Positions 9,901 to 18,378 are shown, counted from the first letter of the stretch. The stretch is 27,219 bases of DNA from DASVDK01 sp036562265 [NCBI: Thermodesulfobacteriota bacterium] (GCA_036562265.1 DATCKS010000364.1:1-27219), one strand, 5' to 3'. The notes: a model not told the origin generated them from the sequence alone. Made by a program: numbers and translations.

Positions 9901-11187
9901 ATGCCGATCCGGCTGCTCCATACGGCCGATCTCCACTTCGGAATGGAGAACTACGGCCGGATCGATCCGGCGACCGGGATGAACCGCCGGCTCGTCGACT
10001 TCCGCGACCAGTTCGCCCGCGCCATCGACCACGCCCTCGAGCGCGACGTCGACCTCGTCCTCATCGTCGGCGACTGCTTCAAGACGCGCGATCCCCAGGC
10101 CACGCACCAGCGCGAGTTCGCAAGCTGCCTCCGGAAGGTGCTCGACCGGCGCATCCCGGTCGTCATCGTCCTCGGCAACCACGACACGCCGAACGCCATC
10201 GGCCGCGCCCACGCCCTCGCCGTCTTCGGCAGCCTCGGCGTCGCCCGGCTCACGCTGTTCGAGAAGCCGGGCGTCAAGGTCTTCGACACCTTCCACGGCC
10301 CCCTCCAGGTCGCCGCGCTCCCGTACGTGAGCCGCGCCTTCCTCCTCGACAAGGACGCCTACAAGAGCCTGTCGGTCGAGGAGGTGAACCGGACGATGGC
10401 CGAGAAGTGCGAGCACGCGCTGCGGGAACTCGCCTCGCGGCTCGACCCGAACCTGCCGACCGTCCTCGCCTATCACGGCTCGGTCGGCGGGGCGGTCTTC
10501 GGGAGCGAGCGGGGCGTCATGGTCGGGCACGACCTGGTGATCCCGTACGGCGCGATCGACGTGCGCGACGGGCACGGCCGCCCGGTGTGGGACTACGTGG
10601 CGCTCGGCCACATCCACCGCCACCAGGACCTCAACGAGGGGCGGCAGCCGCCGGTGGTCTACCCGGGCTCCATCGAGCGGATCGACTTCGGCGAGGAGCG
10701 CGAGGACAAGGGCTTCTGCATGGTGGAGGTCGAGCGGGGGCACGCGTCGTACGAGTTCGTGAAGCTCCCCGCGAGACCCTTCGTGACGCTCAGGCTCGAC
10801 CTCGACGTGGAGGCGCCCGACCCCGAGGCGGCGATCGCCGCCTGCCTCGCCGCGCGCGAGCGGGAGCACGGACCGGGCGGCGGGCTACGCGACGCGGTCG
10901 TGCGCGTCATCTGCACCGTCCGGGCGGGACGCGACACGTTCGACGACCGCCCGATCCGCCGCCGGCTCGACGAGGCGGGGGTCTACTACCTGGCCGGCAT
11001 CGCGCGGGAGGTGACGGGCGAGGCGGTCCGCTCGCGCGACAGCCGGCTCACCGAACGCCTCGGTCCGGTGGAAGCCGTGGAGCGGTACCTCGAGTCGCAG
11101 CCCGACCTCCTGCCGCGCCGCGATCGCCTCCTGGAGGCCTTGAGAGGCCTCCTGCGCGAGCGGGACGAGGCGGCCCTCCCGCGATGA
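9901..11187 (+). CDS. sbcD: Mre11/SbcD family DNA repair nuclease
   Basis: Metal-dependent phosphoesterase that partners Rad50/SbcC to cut hairpins and blocked DNA ends and to start double-strand break processing. The protein has 428 residues. The calcineurin-like motifs are complete: DLH at 10-12, GD at 57-58, GNHD at 92-95, a YHGSV block, and GHIH at 236-239. The extra C-terminal region (about 290-428) matches the capping and Rad50-binding portions in position. Its TGA overlaps the ATG of the Rad50 gene (ATGA at 11184-11187), as expected for subunits of one complex. The linkage to herA and nurA follows the archaeal Mre11-Rad50-HerA-NurA arrangement rather than the usual isolated bacterial sbcDC pair. 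Confidence 0.95.
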   Translation: MPIRLLHTADLHFGMENYGRIDPATGMNRRLVDFRDQFARAIDHALERDVDLVLIVGDCFKTRDPQATHQREFASCLRKVLDRRIPVVIVLGNHDTPNAIGRAHALAVFGSLGVARLTLFEKPGVKVFDTFHGPLQVAALPYVSRAFLLDKDAYKSLSVEEVNRTMAEKCEHALRELASRLDPNLPTVLAYHGSVGGAVFGSERGVMVGHDLVIPYGAIDVRDGHGRPVWDYVALGHIHRHQDLNEGRQPPVVYPGSIERIDFGEEREDKGFCMVEVERGHASYEFVKLPARPFVTLRLDLDVEAPDPEAAIAACLAAREREHGPGGGLRDAVVRVICTVRAGRDTFDDRPIRRRLDEAGVYYLAGIAREVTGEAVRSRDSRLTERLGPVEAVERYLESQPDLLPRRDRLLEALRGLLRERDEAALPR

Positions 11188-14100
11188 TCCCCAGACGCCT
11201 CGCCCTGCGCAACTTCCTCTCCTACGGGGACCGGGTCGAGCCGCTCGACTTCTCCGCGATCCACGTGGCCTGCCTCACCGGCGACAACGGCCACGGCAAG
11301 AGCGCGCTCCTCGACGCCATCACCTGGAGCCTCTTCGGCAAGGCGCGCGCCGGCGCGGACGACCTGGTGCGGCGCGGCCAGACGGAGATGTGGGTCGAGT
11401 TCGAGTTCGAGCTGGACGGCGCGGTCTACCGCGTCATCCGCAAGCGCGACATCTCGCGCAAGACCGGCGTCTCCGACCTCCAGTTCCAGGTCCGGGACCC
11501 GGCGACCGGCGCCTTCCGGTCCCTCACCGGCACCGGCATCCGCGAGACCGAGGAGCGGATCGCCGAGGTCCTGCGCCTCGACTACGAGACCTTCGTCAAC
11601 GCCTCGTTCCTCCTCCAGGGGCGCGCCGACGCCTTCACGCAGAAGACGCCGGCCGAGCGCAAGCGGATCCTCGCCGAGATCCTCTCCCTCGGCGTCTTCG
11701 ACGACCTCGAGGCGAGGGCCCGGGCGAAGCAACGGGAGGCCGAGGAGGTCGTCGCCGCCGCGAACCGCGCCATGGCCGCGCTCGAGGCGGCGCTGGCCGA
11801 CCGCCCGGCGGCCGAGGCGGAGCGCGAGCGCCTCGCGGCGGCCCTCTCCGCGGCCGAGGCGGCGCTCGCGGCCGACGAGGCGTCGCTCGCGGCCGCCCGC
11901 GCCGCCCACGCGGCGCTCGTCCAGGCGGAGGCCGACGCCGCGAGGCTCGGCGAGCGGATCGAGGAGACGCGGCGCCGGGCCGACGAGGCGCAGGCGCGCG
12001 CCGCGCGAGAGGCGGCCCGGGTGGCCGCCTACGAGCAGGTCATCGCGGAGGCTCCCACCATCGAGGCCGGGCTCGCCCGCCTGCGCGACCTCAGGGCGGC
12101 CGAGCAGGCGATGGCCGAGCGCCTGCAGCGCGAGCGGGCCCTCGACGCGAGGCGGACCCGGCTCGAGGCCGCGATCGCCGAGGCGAGGAGCCGGATCGAG
12201 GTGCGACGCGCCACGGTCGCCGAGGCCCACGCCGGGCTCGCGGGGCGCCTCGCCGAGGCCGAGGGGCTCCTTGCGGCGCGCGACGAGATCGAGGCCGGAC
12301 TCGCGGCGCTGCGCGCCGCCGAAGACGAGGAGCGGGCGTTCGCGGCGCGACTCGAGGAGTCGTTGCGCCTGACGAGCCTCGCGGCCGACCTCGAGCGCCG
12401 GGTGGCCGAGGCGGAGATGGCCAGACGGCTCGAGCGCGAGCGGCTCGCCGCGCGCCTGGCCGACCTGACGCGGCGCGCCGAGGGGGCCGACGAGCAGCGC
12501 GCCCGGCTTGCCGCGATCGACCAGAAGCTCGCGGCGCTCGACGTCGCGGCGCGCCGGCGGGAGGAGGTCTTCGAGGCGGGGACGGCGGCGCGGACGCGAT
12601 TCGAGGCGATCCCCGACGAGGTCGCGCGGCTCACCGGCGAGATCCAGACGATCGAGGCGCGGCTCGCGGACCTCAGGCAGGCCGCGGGGGACTGCCCGCT
12701 CTGCGACCAGCCGCTCCCCGACGATCGGCGCGAGGCGGTGGTCGAGCGGATGATCCGCGAAGAACTCGAGCCGCGACGCGCGAAGCTCGCCGAGTTCGAG
12801 CGGATCGCCCCGGCGCTCGACCGGGAGGTCCGGCGGCTGCGCGAGGAGTACGTCCGGCTCGGCCGCGAGCTGGCGGCGCGCGAGGCGCTCCAGCAGGAGC
12901 GCTCCCGCGTGGCGGCCGCGGTGGCCGACGCCGAGGCGGCGGCCGGCGAGCTGGCCGAGCTGGCCGAGCGGGTCCGCGCGGCCGACGCGGCGCTCGCGGA
13001 CGGCGCGATCGCGCCGGAGGTCCGCGCCGCCCTCGCCGAGGCGCGCACGGCCCTTGCAGGGCTCGGCTACGACCGCGCGGCGCACGACCGGGTGCGCGAG
13101 CGGGTGGCCGGCCTGCGTCCGTTCGAAACGCGGGCCGCGAGGCTCGAGCAGGCCGCACGCGACGCCGCCGGCCTGCGGGAGGAGCTCTCGGCGACGGCGG
13201 CGGAGCTGGCCGACCTCGACCGTACGCTCGCAGAGGAGACGTACGCCGAGACCCAGCGGGCCGAACTGGCCCGCGTCGCCGCGGAGATCGCCGAGGTGGC
13301 CTACGACGCCGCCGAGCACGCCGCCTGTCGCAAGGCGCTCGCCGAGCACGAGGCGTTCGAGCGGCGGGCCGCCGAGCTGGCGCAGGCCGTCCGCGAGGTC
13401 GAAGGCGCCCGCGCAGCCCTCGCCGAGGCGCGCGCCTCGGCCTCCGCCGCGCGCGAACTGGCCGCGCGGCTCGCCGAGGAGCGGGCGGCCCGTCTCGCCG
13501 AGGCGGCGCGGCTGCCCGAGGTGGCGCGCGAGATCGCCGCGCTCGAGGCGCGGGTCGCGGACCGGCGCCGCGAGGTGGGCGACCTGCGCGAGCGGGTGGG
13601 GCGGGCCGACGCGCGGCTCGCCGAACTCGACCGGAAGCAGCAGGAGCTGGACACCGCCCGCGCGCAGGTCCAGGCGCTCGGCGAGACGCGGCGGACGTAC
13701 GCGGACCTCGCGCGGATCCTGGGGCGCAACGGCGTCCAGGCGCTCATCATCGAGAACGCGCTGCCCGAGATCGAGGACGAGGCGAACCGTCTGCTCGGCC
13801 GCCTCACCGACTACGCGATGCGGATCAAGCTCGAGACGCAGCGGGACAAGAAGACCGGCGGCGTGGCCGAGACGCTCGAGATCCGCATCTCGGACGAGCA
13901 GGGGACGCGCCCCTACGAGACCTTCTCGGGCGGCGAGGCCTTCCGGGTGAACTTCGCCCTGCGGATCGCACTGTCGCGCCTGCTCGCCAGGCGCGCGGGG
14001 GCGAGCCTGCAGACGCTGGTCGTGGACGAGGGCTTCGGCACCCAGGACGGCAGCGGCAAGCAGAAGGTCGTCGAGGCGATCCAGGCCGTCCAGGGGGACT

Positions 14101-14210
14101 TCGCGAAGATCCTGGTCATCACGCACCTCGAGGACCTCAAGGACCGCTTCCCGGCCCGCATCGAGGTGACCAAGCACCCCGAGTACGGGTCCGTCTACCG
14201 GGTGGTGTGA
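11184..14210 (+). CDS. sbcC: Rad50/SbcC family SMC-like ATPase
   Basis: ATPase arm of the Mre11-Rad50 complex, which tethers and senses DNA ends. With the start at 11184 the protein has 1008 residues. Walker A is GDNGHGKS at 33-40. The ABC signature is SGGE at 915-918 and Walker B ends in D948-E949. Between the two ATPase halves run long Ala/Glu/Arg-rich coiled coils (about 170-490 and 525-840). The zinc-hook motif CPLC occupies residues 504-507, at the exact midpoint of the chain, as needed for symmetrical antiparallel arms. It is somewhat longer than archaeal Rad50 and close to bacterial SbcC. It overlaps the Mre11 stop by 4 bases and the next gene by 1 base (TGATG). The reading frame stays open upstream into the Mre11 gene, but the ATP-binding fold begins at 11184. 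Confidence 0.95.
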   Translation: MIPRRLALRNFLSYGDRVEPLDFSAIHVACLTGDNGHGKSALLDAITWSLFGKARAGADDLVRRGQTEMWVEFEFELDGAVYRVIRKRDISRKTGVSDLQFQVRDPATGAFRSLTGTGIRETEERIAEVLRLDYETFVNASFLLQGRADAFTQKTPAERKRILAEILSLGVFDDLEARARAKQREAEEVVAAANRAMAALEAALADRPAAEAERERLAAALSAAEAALAADEASLAAARAAHAALVQAEADAARLGERIEETRRRADEAQARAAREAARVAAYEQVIAEAPTIEAGLARLRDLRAAEQAMAERLQRERALDARRTRLEAAIAEARSRIEVRRATVAEAHAGLAGRLAEAEGLLAARDEIEAGLAALRAAEDEERAFAARLEESLRLTSLAADLERRVAEAEMARRLERERLAARLADLTRRAEGADEQRARLAAIDQKLAALDVAARRREEVFEAGTAARTRFEAIPDEVARLTGEIQTIEARLADLRQAAGDCPLCDQPLPDDRREAVVERMIREELEPRRAKLAEFERIAPALDREVRRLREEYVRLGRELAAREALQQERSRVAAAVADAEAAAGELAELAERVRAADAALADGAIAPEVRAALAEARTALAGLGYDRAAHDRVRERVAGLRPFETRAARLEQAARDAAGLREELSATAAELADLDRTLAEETYAETQRAELARVAAEIAEVAYDAAEHAACRKALAEHEAFERRAAELAQAVREVEGARAALAEARASASAARELAARLAEERAARLAEAARLPEVAREIAALEARVADRRREVGDLRERVGRADARLAELDRKQQELDTARAQVQALGETRRTYADLARILGRNGVQALIIENALPEIEDEANRLLGRLTDYAMRIKLETQRDKKTGGVAETLEIRISDEQGTRPYETFSGGEAFRVNFALRIALSRLLARRAGASLQTLVVDEGFGTQDGSGKQKVVEAIQAVQGDFAKILVITHLEDLKDRFPARIEVTKHPEYGSVYRVV

Positions 14211-15535
14211 TGCCGACGCAGATCTACCGTGATCCGGTCCACAACATCATCGCCCTCGACCGGGACCATCGCGAGGACCGGCTCCTCATCGAGCTCGTCG
14301 ATTGTCCCGAGGTGCAGCGGCTGCGCCGCGTGCGGCAGCTCGGCCTCGCCGTCTACGCCTACGCCGGGGCCGACCACAGCCGCTTCAGCCACTCGGTCGG
14401 CGTCATGCACGTCGCCAGGCGCATCCTCTCGCGCCTCGGGCGCGACCACGCCATCGACCCCTGGGACCGGCTCGTCACCGCCGCCGCCGCGCTGCTGCAC
14501 GACGTCGGCCACTGGCCGTTCAGCCACGTCGTCGAGGACATCGTCGGCGAGCGGCACGAGCGATGGAGCGTAAGGCTCGTGGAGGACCCCGACGGCGCCC
14601 TCCACCGCCGGCTCGCGGCGCTCGACCCGCGGCTGCCGGCGGCCGTCGTCGAGCGGATGCGTCACGGCGGCCGGCCGCGGTTCCTGGCCGACCTGGTCGC
14701 CTCGCAGCTCGACGCCGACCGGTTCGACTACCTCCTGCGCGACTCGCTCATGACCGGCGTCACCTACGGGCAGTACGACCTCGAGTGGATCCTCGAGACG
14801 CTCGCGGTCGACCCCGCGGGCGACCGGATCGTCGTCCACGAGAAGGGGCACCTCGCGGTGGTCGCCTACCTCCAGGCGCGCCACCACATGTACCAGCAGG
14901 TCTACTTCCACAAGACCGTGCGCGCGGCGGACGTGATGCTCCGGGCGCTGATCGGCCGGGCCGTCGACCTCGCCCGCGCAGGCGCGCTCGCCTTCCCGCC
15001 GGCCGGCTCGCCGCTGGGGCGCGCCCTCGGCAACGGCGCCGCGCTCACGCCGCGCGACTTCCTGGCGCTCGACGACGCGACGCTCCTCCACGCCATGCGC
15101 GAGTGGGCGGCCGATCCCGACCCGATTCTGGCCGACCTCGCCTCGCGCCTCCTCGACCGGCGCCTCTTCAAGACCGTCGAGGTCCCGCCGGCCCGGTACC
15201 AGGACCTGCCGGTCCTCGCCGCCGAGGCGGGCGAGGTCATCCGGAAGGCGGGAGGCGACCCGCGCTACTACCTCCAGGTCGACCGCGCGGCCGACACCCC
15301 CTACCGCACCTACGGCGCCGACTCCGAGGTCTCCCCCGGCGGGACCATCGTGGTCCATCGCCCGGCCCGGACGCCGGCCTTCGTGGAGATCCGCGATCTC
15401 TCGCCCGCGGTCGAGGGGCTCGCGCGCGACCGCCGCGACATCATCCGCCTCTGCTTCCCCGACCGCATCGGGGACCGCGAGGTGCGGTCGACCATCGAGG
15501 CGCTCGTCGGCGCGGCGCGGGACGAGGACGACTGA
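14210..15535 (+). CDS. HD-domain dNTP triphosphohydrolase-like protein (SAMHD1/EF1143-type)
   Basis: Predicted metal-dependent phosphohydrolase, 441 residues. The N-terminus IYRDPVHNII is typical of the family that includes E. faecalis EF1143 and human SAMHD1. Metal ligands appear intact: H61 in SRFSHSVGVMH, H97-D98 in ALLHDVGHWPFSH, and D168 in QLDADRFDYLLRDS. These enzymes hydrolyse dNTPs to deoxynucleoside and triphosphate and are often allosterically controlled by nucleotides. The substrate here is inferred from family membership and not shown by the sequence. The ATG shares one base with the rad50 stop, which strongly suggests translational coupling to the resection module. Human SAMHD1 is known to bind and stimulate MRE11, so the pairing may be functionally meaningful. 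The next gene starts 11 bases later. Confidence 0.88.
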   Translation: MPTQIYRDPVHNIIALDRDHREDRLLIELVDCPEVQRLRRVRQLGLAVYAYAGADHSRFSHSVGVMHVARRILSRLGRDHAIDPWDRLVTAAAALLHDVGHWPFSHVVEDIVGERHERWSVRLVEDPDGALHRRLAALDPRLPAAVVERMRHGGRPRFLADLVASQLDADRFDYLLRDSLMTGVTYGQYDLEWILETLAVDPAGDRIVVHEKGHLAVVAYLQARHHMYQQVYFHKTVRAADVMLRALIGRAVDLARAGALAFPPAGSPLGRALGNGAALTPRDFLALDDATLLHAMREWAADPDPILADLASRLLDRRLFKTVEVPPARYQDLPVLAAEAGEVIRKAGGDPRYYLQVDRAADTPYRTYGADSEVSPGGTIVVHRPARTPAFVEIRDLSPAVEGLARDRRDIIRLCFPDRIGDREVRSTIEALVGAARDEDD

Positions 15536-15546
15536 GGGACGGCGAC

Positions 15547-16410
15547 GTGATTCCGATCGTCAAAGGCCACGGCCTCGGCAACGACTACCTGGTTCTCGCC
15601 GAGTGGGACCTCCCGCAGCCGCTCGACCCGCCGGCGGTGCGGCTCCTCTGCCACCGGCACCTCGGGGTCGGCAGCGACGGCATTCTCCTTGCCACCTCGC
15701 GCACCGAGCCCTACGGGCTTCGGATCTTCAACCCGGACGGCTCCGAGGCCGAGAAGAGCGGCAACGGCCTCAGGATCTTCGCGAAGTACCTCGTCGAACA
15801 CGGCGTGGCGACGACCGACGCGTTCGGCATCCGCACGGCCGGCGGGGACGTGCGGGCCGAGGTGCGGCGCGAGGAGGGGCGCGTCGTCTCGGTCGCGGTG
15901 GACATGGGCCGCGCCACGTTCGACGCGGCGGCCATCCCGGTGCTGGGGCCGCCGCGCGAGGTCGTGGACGAGCCGCTTGCCGTGGGCGACCGGACGGTGC
16001 GGATCACGGCCCTCTCGGTGGGCAACCCCCACTGCGTCGTCTTCGTCGACCGTCTCGAGGAGAGCCTGCTCCACGACCTCGGGCCGCGGCTCGAGCGCCA
16101 CCCGGCCTTCCCGCGCCGCACGAACGTCCAGCTCGCCCGCGTGGTGGCGCGAGACCGCCTCGAGGTGCTCGTGTGGGAGCGCGGCGCCGGCCCCACGATG
16201 GCCTCGGGGTCGTCGTCCTGCGCCGTCGCCGCGGCCGCCGTCAAGCGCGGCCTCGCCGACCGGCGGGTCGCCGTGCACCTGCCCGGGGGCCGCCTCGACG
16301 TCGAGGTGGGCGCCGACTTCGCGCTCAGGCTCGACGGGCCCGTCGAGGAGGTCTTCGAGGGCGTCCTCGCGCCGGACCTCTGCCGCCGGCTCGGCTGGCC
16401 GCACGGCTAG
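15547..16410 (+). CDS. dapF: DapF-family protein with both catalytic cysteines replaced by serine
   Basis: Homologue of diaminopimelate epimerase, the cofactor-independent racemase that makes meso-DAP for lysine and peptidoglycan; 287 residues, GTG start. The fold markers are clear: GLGNDYLV at 10-17, NPDGSEAEKSGNGLR from 62, SVGNPHCV at 157-164, and ERGAGPTMASG from 211. In DapF the two acid/base cysteines lie in CGNG and in the ACGTGA-type motif. Here they are S71 (SGNG, codon AGC) and S220 (ASGSS, codon TCG); C225 nearby does not align with the catalytic position. The second change needs two base substitutions, so a sequencing error is unlikely. The protein may be a weak epimerase, act on another substrate, or be non-catalytic. 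The gene lies 11 bases after the HD gene and 32 before the PolX-like gene. Confidence 0.88.
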   Translation: MIPIVKGHGLGNDYLVLAEWDLPQPLDPPAVRLLCHRHLGVGSDGILLATSRTEPYGLRIFNPDGSEAEKSGNGLRIFAKYLVEHGVATTDAFGIRTAGGDVRAEVRREEGRVVSVAVDMGRATFDAAAIPVLGPPREVVDEPLAVGDRTVRITALSVGNPHCVVFVDRLEESLLHDLGPRLERHPAFPRRTNVQLARVVARDRLEVLVWERGAGPTMASGSSSCAVAAAAVKRGLADRRVAVHLPGGRLDVEVGADFALRLDGPVEEVFEGVLAPDLCRRLGWPHG

Positions 16411-16442
16411 CGACTCGATCGGGCGGTACCATCCACGCCGGC

Positions 16443-18236
16443 ATGGAGAACGGCGAGTTCGCAGCGGCGTTGCGGGAGCTGGCCGACCTCCTCGAGTTCG
16501 AGGAGGCGGAGCTGCCGAAGGTGGCCGCCTATCGGAAGGCGGCCGCGTCGATCGAGGCGTGCGCGGAGGACGTCGAGCGGCTCGCGCGCGAGGGGCGACT
16601 CGAGACGCTGCCGGGGGTGGGGCCGTGGGTGTCGCGGCTGCTCGGCGAACTCGCCCGGACCGGCCGCCTCGCCGCGCTCGACGAGGCGCGCGACCGGCTG
16701 CCGCGCGGGGTGCGGGACGTCATCGCGCTGCCGGGCGTGGGGCCGCGCCGCGCCGCCCGCTTCCTGGCGGTGGCCCGCGTCGCCTCCCTGTCGGACCTCG
16801 ACCGCGCCCTGCGCGACGGCAAGCTCGCGCGAGCCGGGGTCGCGCCCGCCGACCTCGAGACCATCGCCCGGTCGCTCGAGCTTGCCCGTCTCGGCGCCGG
16901 CGCGCGGCCGCTCGGGTACGTGCTGCCGAGAGCGCGTGCCATCGCCGAGCGGCTCGCGTCCCTGCCGGACGTGCTGCGCGTCCGCATCGCCGGCGAGGTG
17001 CGCCGCGGGCGCGGCATCGTCGGCGAGCTGGCGCTCGCCGCGGCGGCCGAGTCGCCCGAGGCGCTCCTCGCCGCGTTCCGCGCGGACCCCCACGTCCGTC
17101 TCGTCCTGCCGCCGCCCGCGCCGGGCGCCGCGCGCGTCGCCATCGACGAGGGGCTCGTCGTCGCGCTGCACACGGCGGCGCCCGCGGCCTTCGGCAGCAC
17201 CCTCTGGCGGGCGACCGGGCACGCGCGGCACGTCGAGCAGGTCGAGGCGATCCTCTCGAGGCCCAGGCGCGGCGAGCGCCCCCTGACGGTGCGCGAGTTC
17301 GAGGACGAGCGGGACGTCTACGAGGCGGCCCGCCTCGCCTTCGTCCCGCCCGAGCTGCGCGAGGGACGAGGGGAGGTCGAGGCCGCGCGGGAGGGCCGCC
17401 TGCCTCGCGTCGTCGAGGCCGAGGAGGTCGAGGGAGATCTCCGCGTGCAGAGCGACTTCACGGGCGGCGCTCACCCGCCCGAGCGGCTCGCCGCCGCGGC
17501 GGCGTCGGCCGGACTCAGGTGGCTTGCGGTGGTCGACCCGGCGCGCGGCCCGCGTCGCCCCTCCGGCCTCGACGTCGAGCGCGCCGCACGGCGGGCCGAG
17601 GTGCTCGCCGCCGCCCGTTCCACCGCGTCCTGCGGTCTCGTCGCCGGCGTCGAGGCGCCGGTCGCACAGGGCGGCGTCCTCGAGGCCGATCCCGCCGTGC
17701 TGGCGGACGCCGAGCTCTGCATCGCCGTCCTCGATCCCGCAGGCCCGCTCGCGGCCTGCTCCCGCGCGGAGCGGACCGCGGCGGTCGTGCGGGTCCTGCT
17801 CGAGCGCGAGGCCGACCTGGTGGCGCTCGCGCCCGACCCGACCGGTTCGCCGCGAGGCGGCGCCGACCTCGCGCAGGCGTTCGGCGAGGAAGACGCCGAC
17901 GCGCCGGCCGAGGGACGGGCAAGCGTGCGTCCGCTCGCGGCCTTCGTCGACCTCGGGGCCATTCTCGCGGCTGCCTCCTCGGCCGGCGCCGGGCTCCTCG
18001 TGCCGGCGCACGCCGCCGGCAGCCTCCTCGGCCCGGCGGACCTGAGGCGGGCGGCGGCGCTGGGCGTCCCGCTCGCCCTCGGCAGCGGCGCGCGCGCCGT
18101 ACAGGAGATGTGGTCGCTCGAGATCGGCGTCGCGCTCGTGCGGCGCGCCGGCCTCGGTCCGGAGGCGCTGCTCAACACGAGGACCGAGGCGGAGCTGCGC
18201 GCCTGGCTTGCCGCTCGACGGGGCGCGAGACGGTGA
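16443..18236 (+). CDS. polX: PolX-PHP family protein with both active sites lost
   Basis: Full-length (597 residues) homologue of bacterial family X DNA polymerase fused to a PHP nuclease. Two helix-hairpin-helix motifs are intact, LPGVGP at 56-61 and 96-101, so DNA binding is likely. The linker PPELREGRGEVEAAREGRLP (302-321) is a clear PolX hallmark. The palm motif that normally reads GSxRRG...GDxD is GEVRRGRGIVGELA (184-197), so the two Asp are E195 and A197. The third Asp is A241 (VALH), and TGS is TGH. In the PHP domain DLHxH is DLRVQ (332-336) and TDH is VDP. Polymerase and phosphoesterase chemistry therefore look impossible by the known mechanisms. The intact frame argues for a retained structural role. 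It could be a paralogue of an active PolX elsewhere. Confidence 0.88.
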   Translation: MENGEFAAALRELADLLEFEEAELPKVAAYRKAAASIEACAEDVERLAREGRLETLPGVGPWVSRLLGELARTGRLAALDEARDRLPRGVRDVIALPGVGPRRAARFLAVARVASLSDLDRALRDGKLARAGVAPADLETIARSLELARLGAGARPLGYVLPRARAIAERLASLPDVLRVRIAGEVRRGRGIVGELALAAAAESPEALLAAFRADPHVRLVLPPPAPGAARVAIDEGLVVALHTAAPAAFGSTLWRATGHARHVEQVEAILSRPRRGERPLTVREFEDERDVYEAARLAFVPPELREGRGEVEAAREGRLPRVVEAEEVEGDLRVQSDFTGGAHPPERLAAAAASAGLRWLAVVDPARGPRRPSGLDVERAARRAEVLAAARSTASCGLVAGVEAPVAQGGVLEADPAVLADAELCIAVLDPAGPLAACSRAERTAAVVRVLLEREADLVALAPDPTGSPRGGADLAQAFGEEDADAPAEGRASVRPLAAFVDLGAILAAASSAGAGLLVPAHAAGSLLGPADLRRAAALGVPLALGSGARAVQEMWSLEIGVALVRRAGLGPEALLNTRTEAELRAWLAARRGARR

Positions 18237-18341
18237 CGGCGAGCGACGCGGGAGCCAGGCCCGTGCGGATCGCGCCGGCCGCGCTCGCCGACCGGGGCGG
18301 ATCGTAACCCTCGCCGGGGGGTCCCGTCTGGGGGTGCTCCA

Positions 18342-18358
18342 CCGTGCCGCTGGCACGG
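18342..18358. repeat. Perfect hairpin overlapping the dnaB -35 region
   Basis: CCGTGCC (18342-18348) and GGCACGG (18352-18358) form a 7-bp stem with a 3-base loop (GCT). The right arm overlaps the predicted -35 hexamer of dnaB. It lies about 105 bases after the PolX-like stop and has no T-run, so an operator-like site or a weak terminator for the preceding cluster are both possible. Confidence 0.4.
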
Positions 18359-18378
18359 GGGGCGAGGTACCCTATACT
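18350..18378 (+). promoter_or_regulatory. Predicted sigma70-type promoter for dnaB
   Basis: CTGGCA (18350-18355) and TATACT (18373-18378) are separated by 17 bases. The -10 box matches five of six consensus bases and the -35 box four of six. The transcript would start near 18385, about 30 bases before the GTG of dnaB, with AGGAG in between. Confidence 0.55.

Noticed and set aside
10986-14177. Minus-strand open frame of over 1000 codons opposite rad50
   Set aside because: It mirrors the Ala/Glu/Arg coiled-coil codons of rad50, has no recognisable domain, and rad50 motifs are complete on the + strand.
15547-18236. Pseudogenes for the DapF- and PolX-like genes
   Set aside because: Both are full length, without frameshifts or internal stops, and have the same codon bias as their neighbours, so they are treated as intact proteins with altered sites.
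18233-18307. 24-codon frame starting with a GTGA overlap at the PolX-like stop
   Set aside because: The overlap mimics other coupled genes here, but the peptide is too short and compositionally ordinary to support as a gene; a remnant or chance frame is equally likely.
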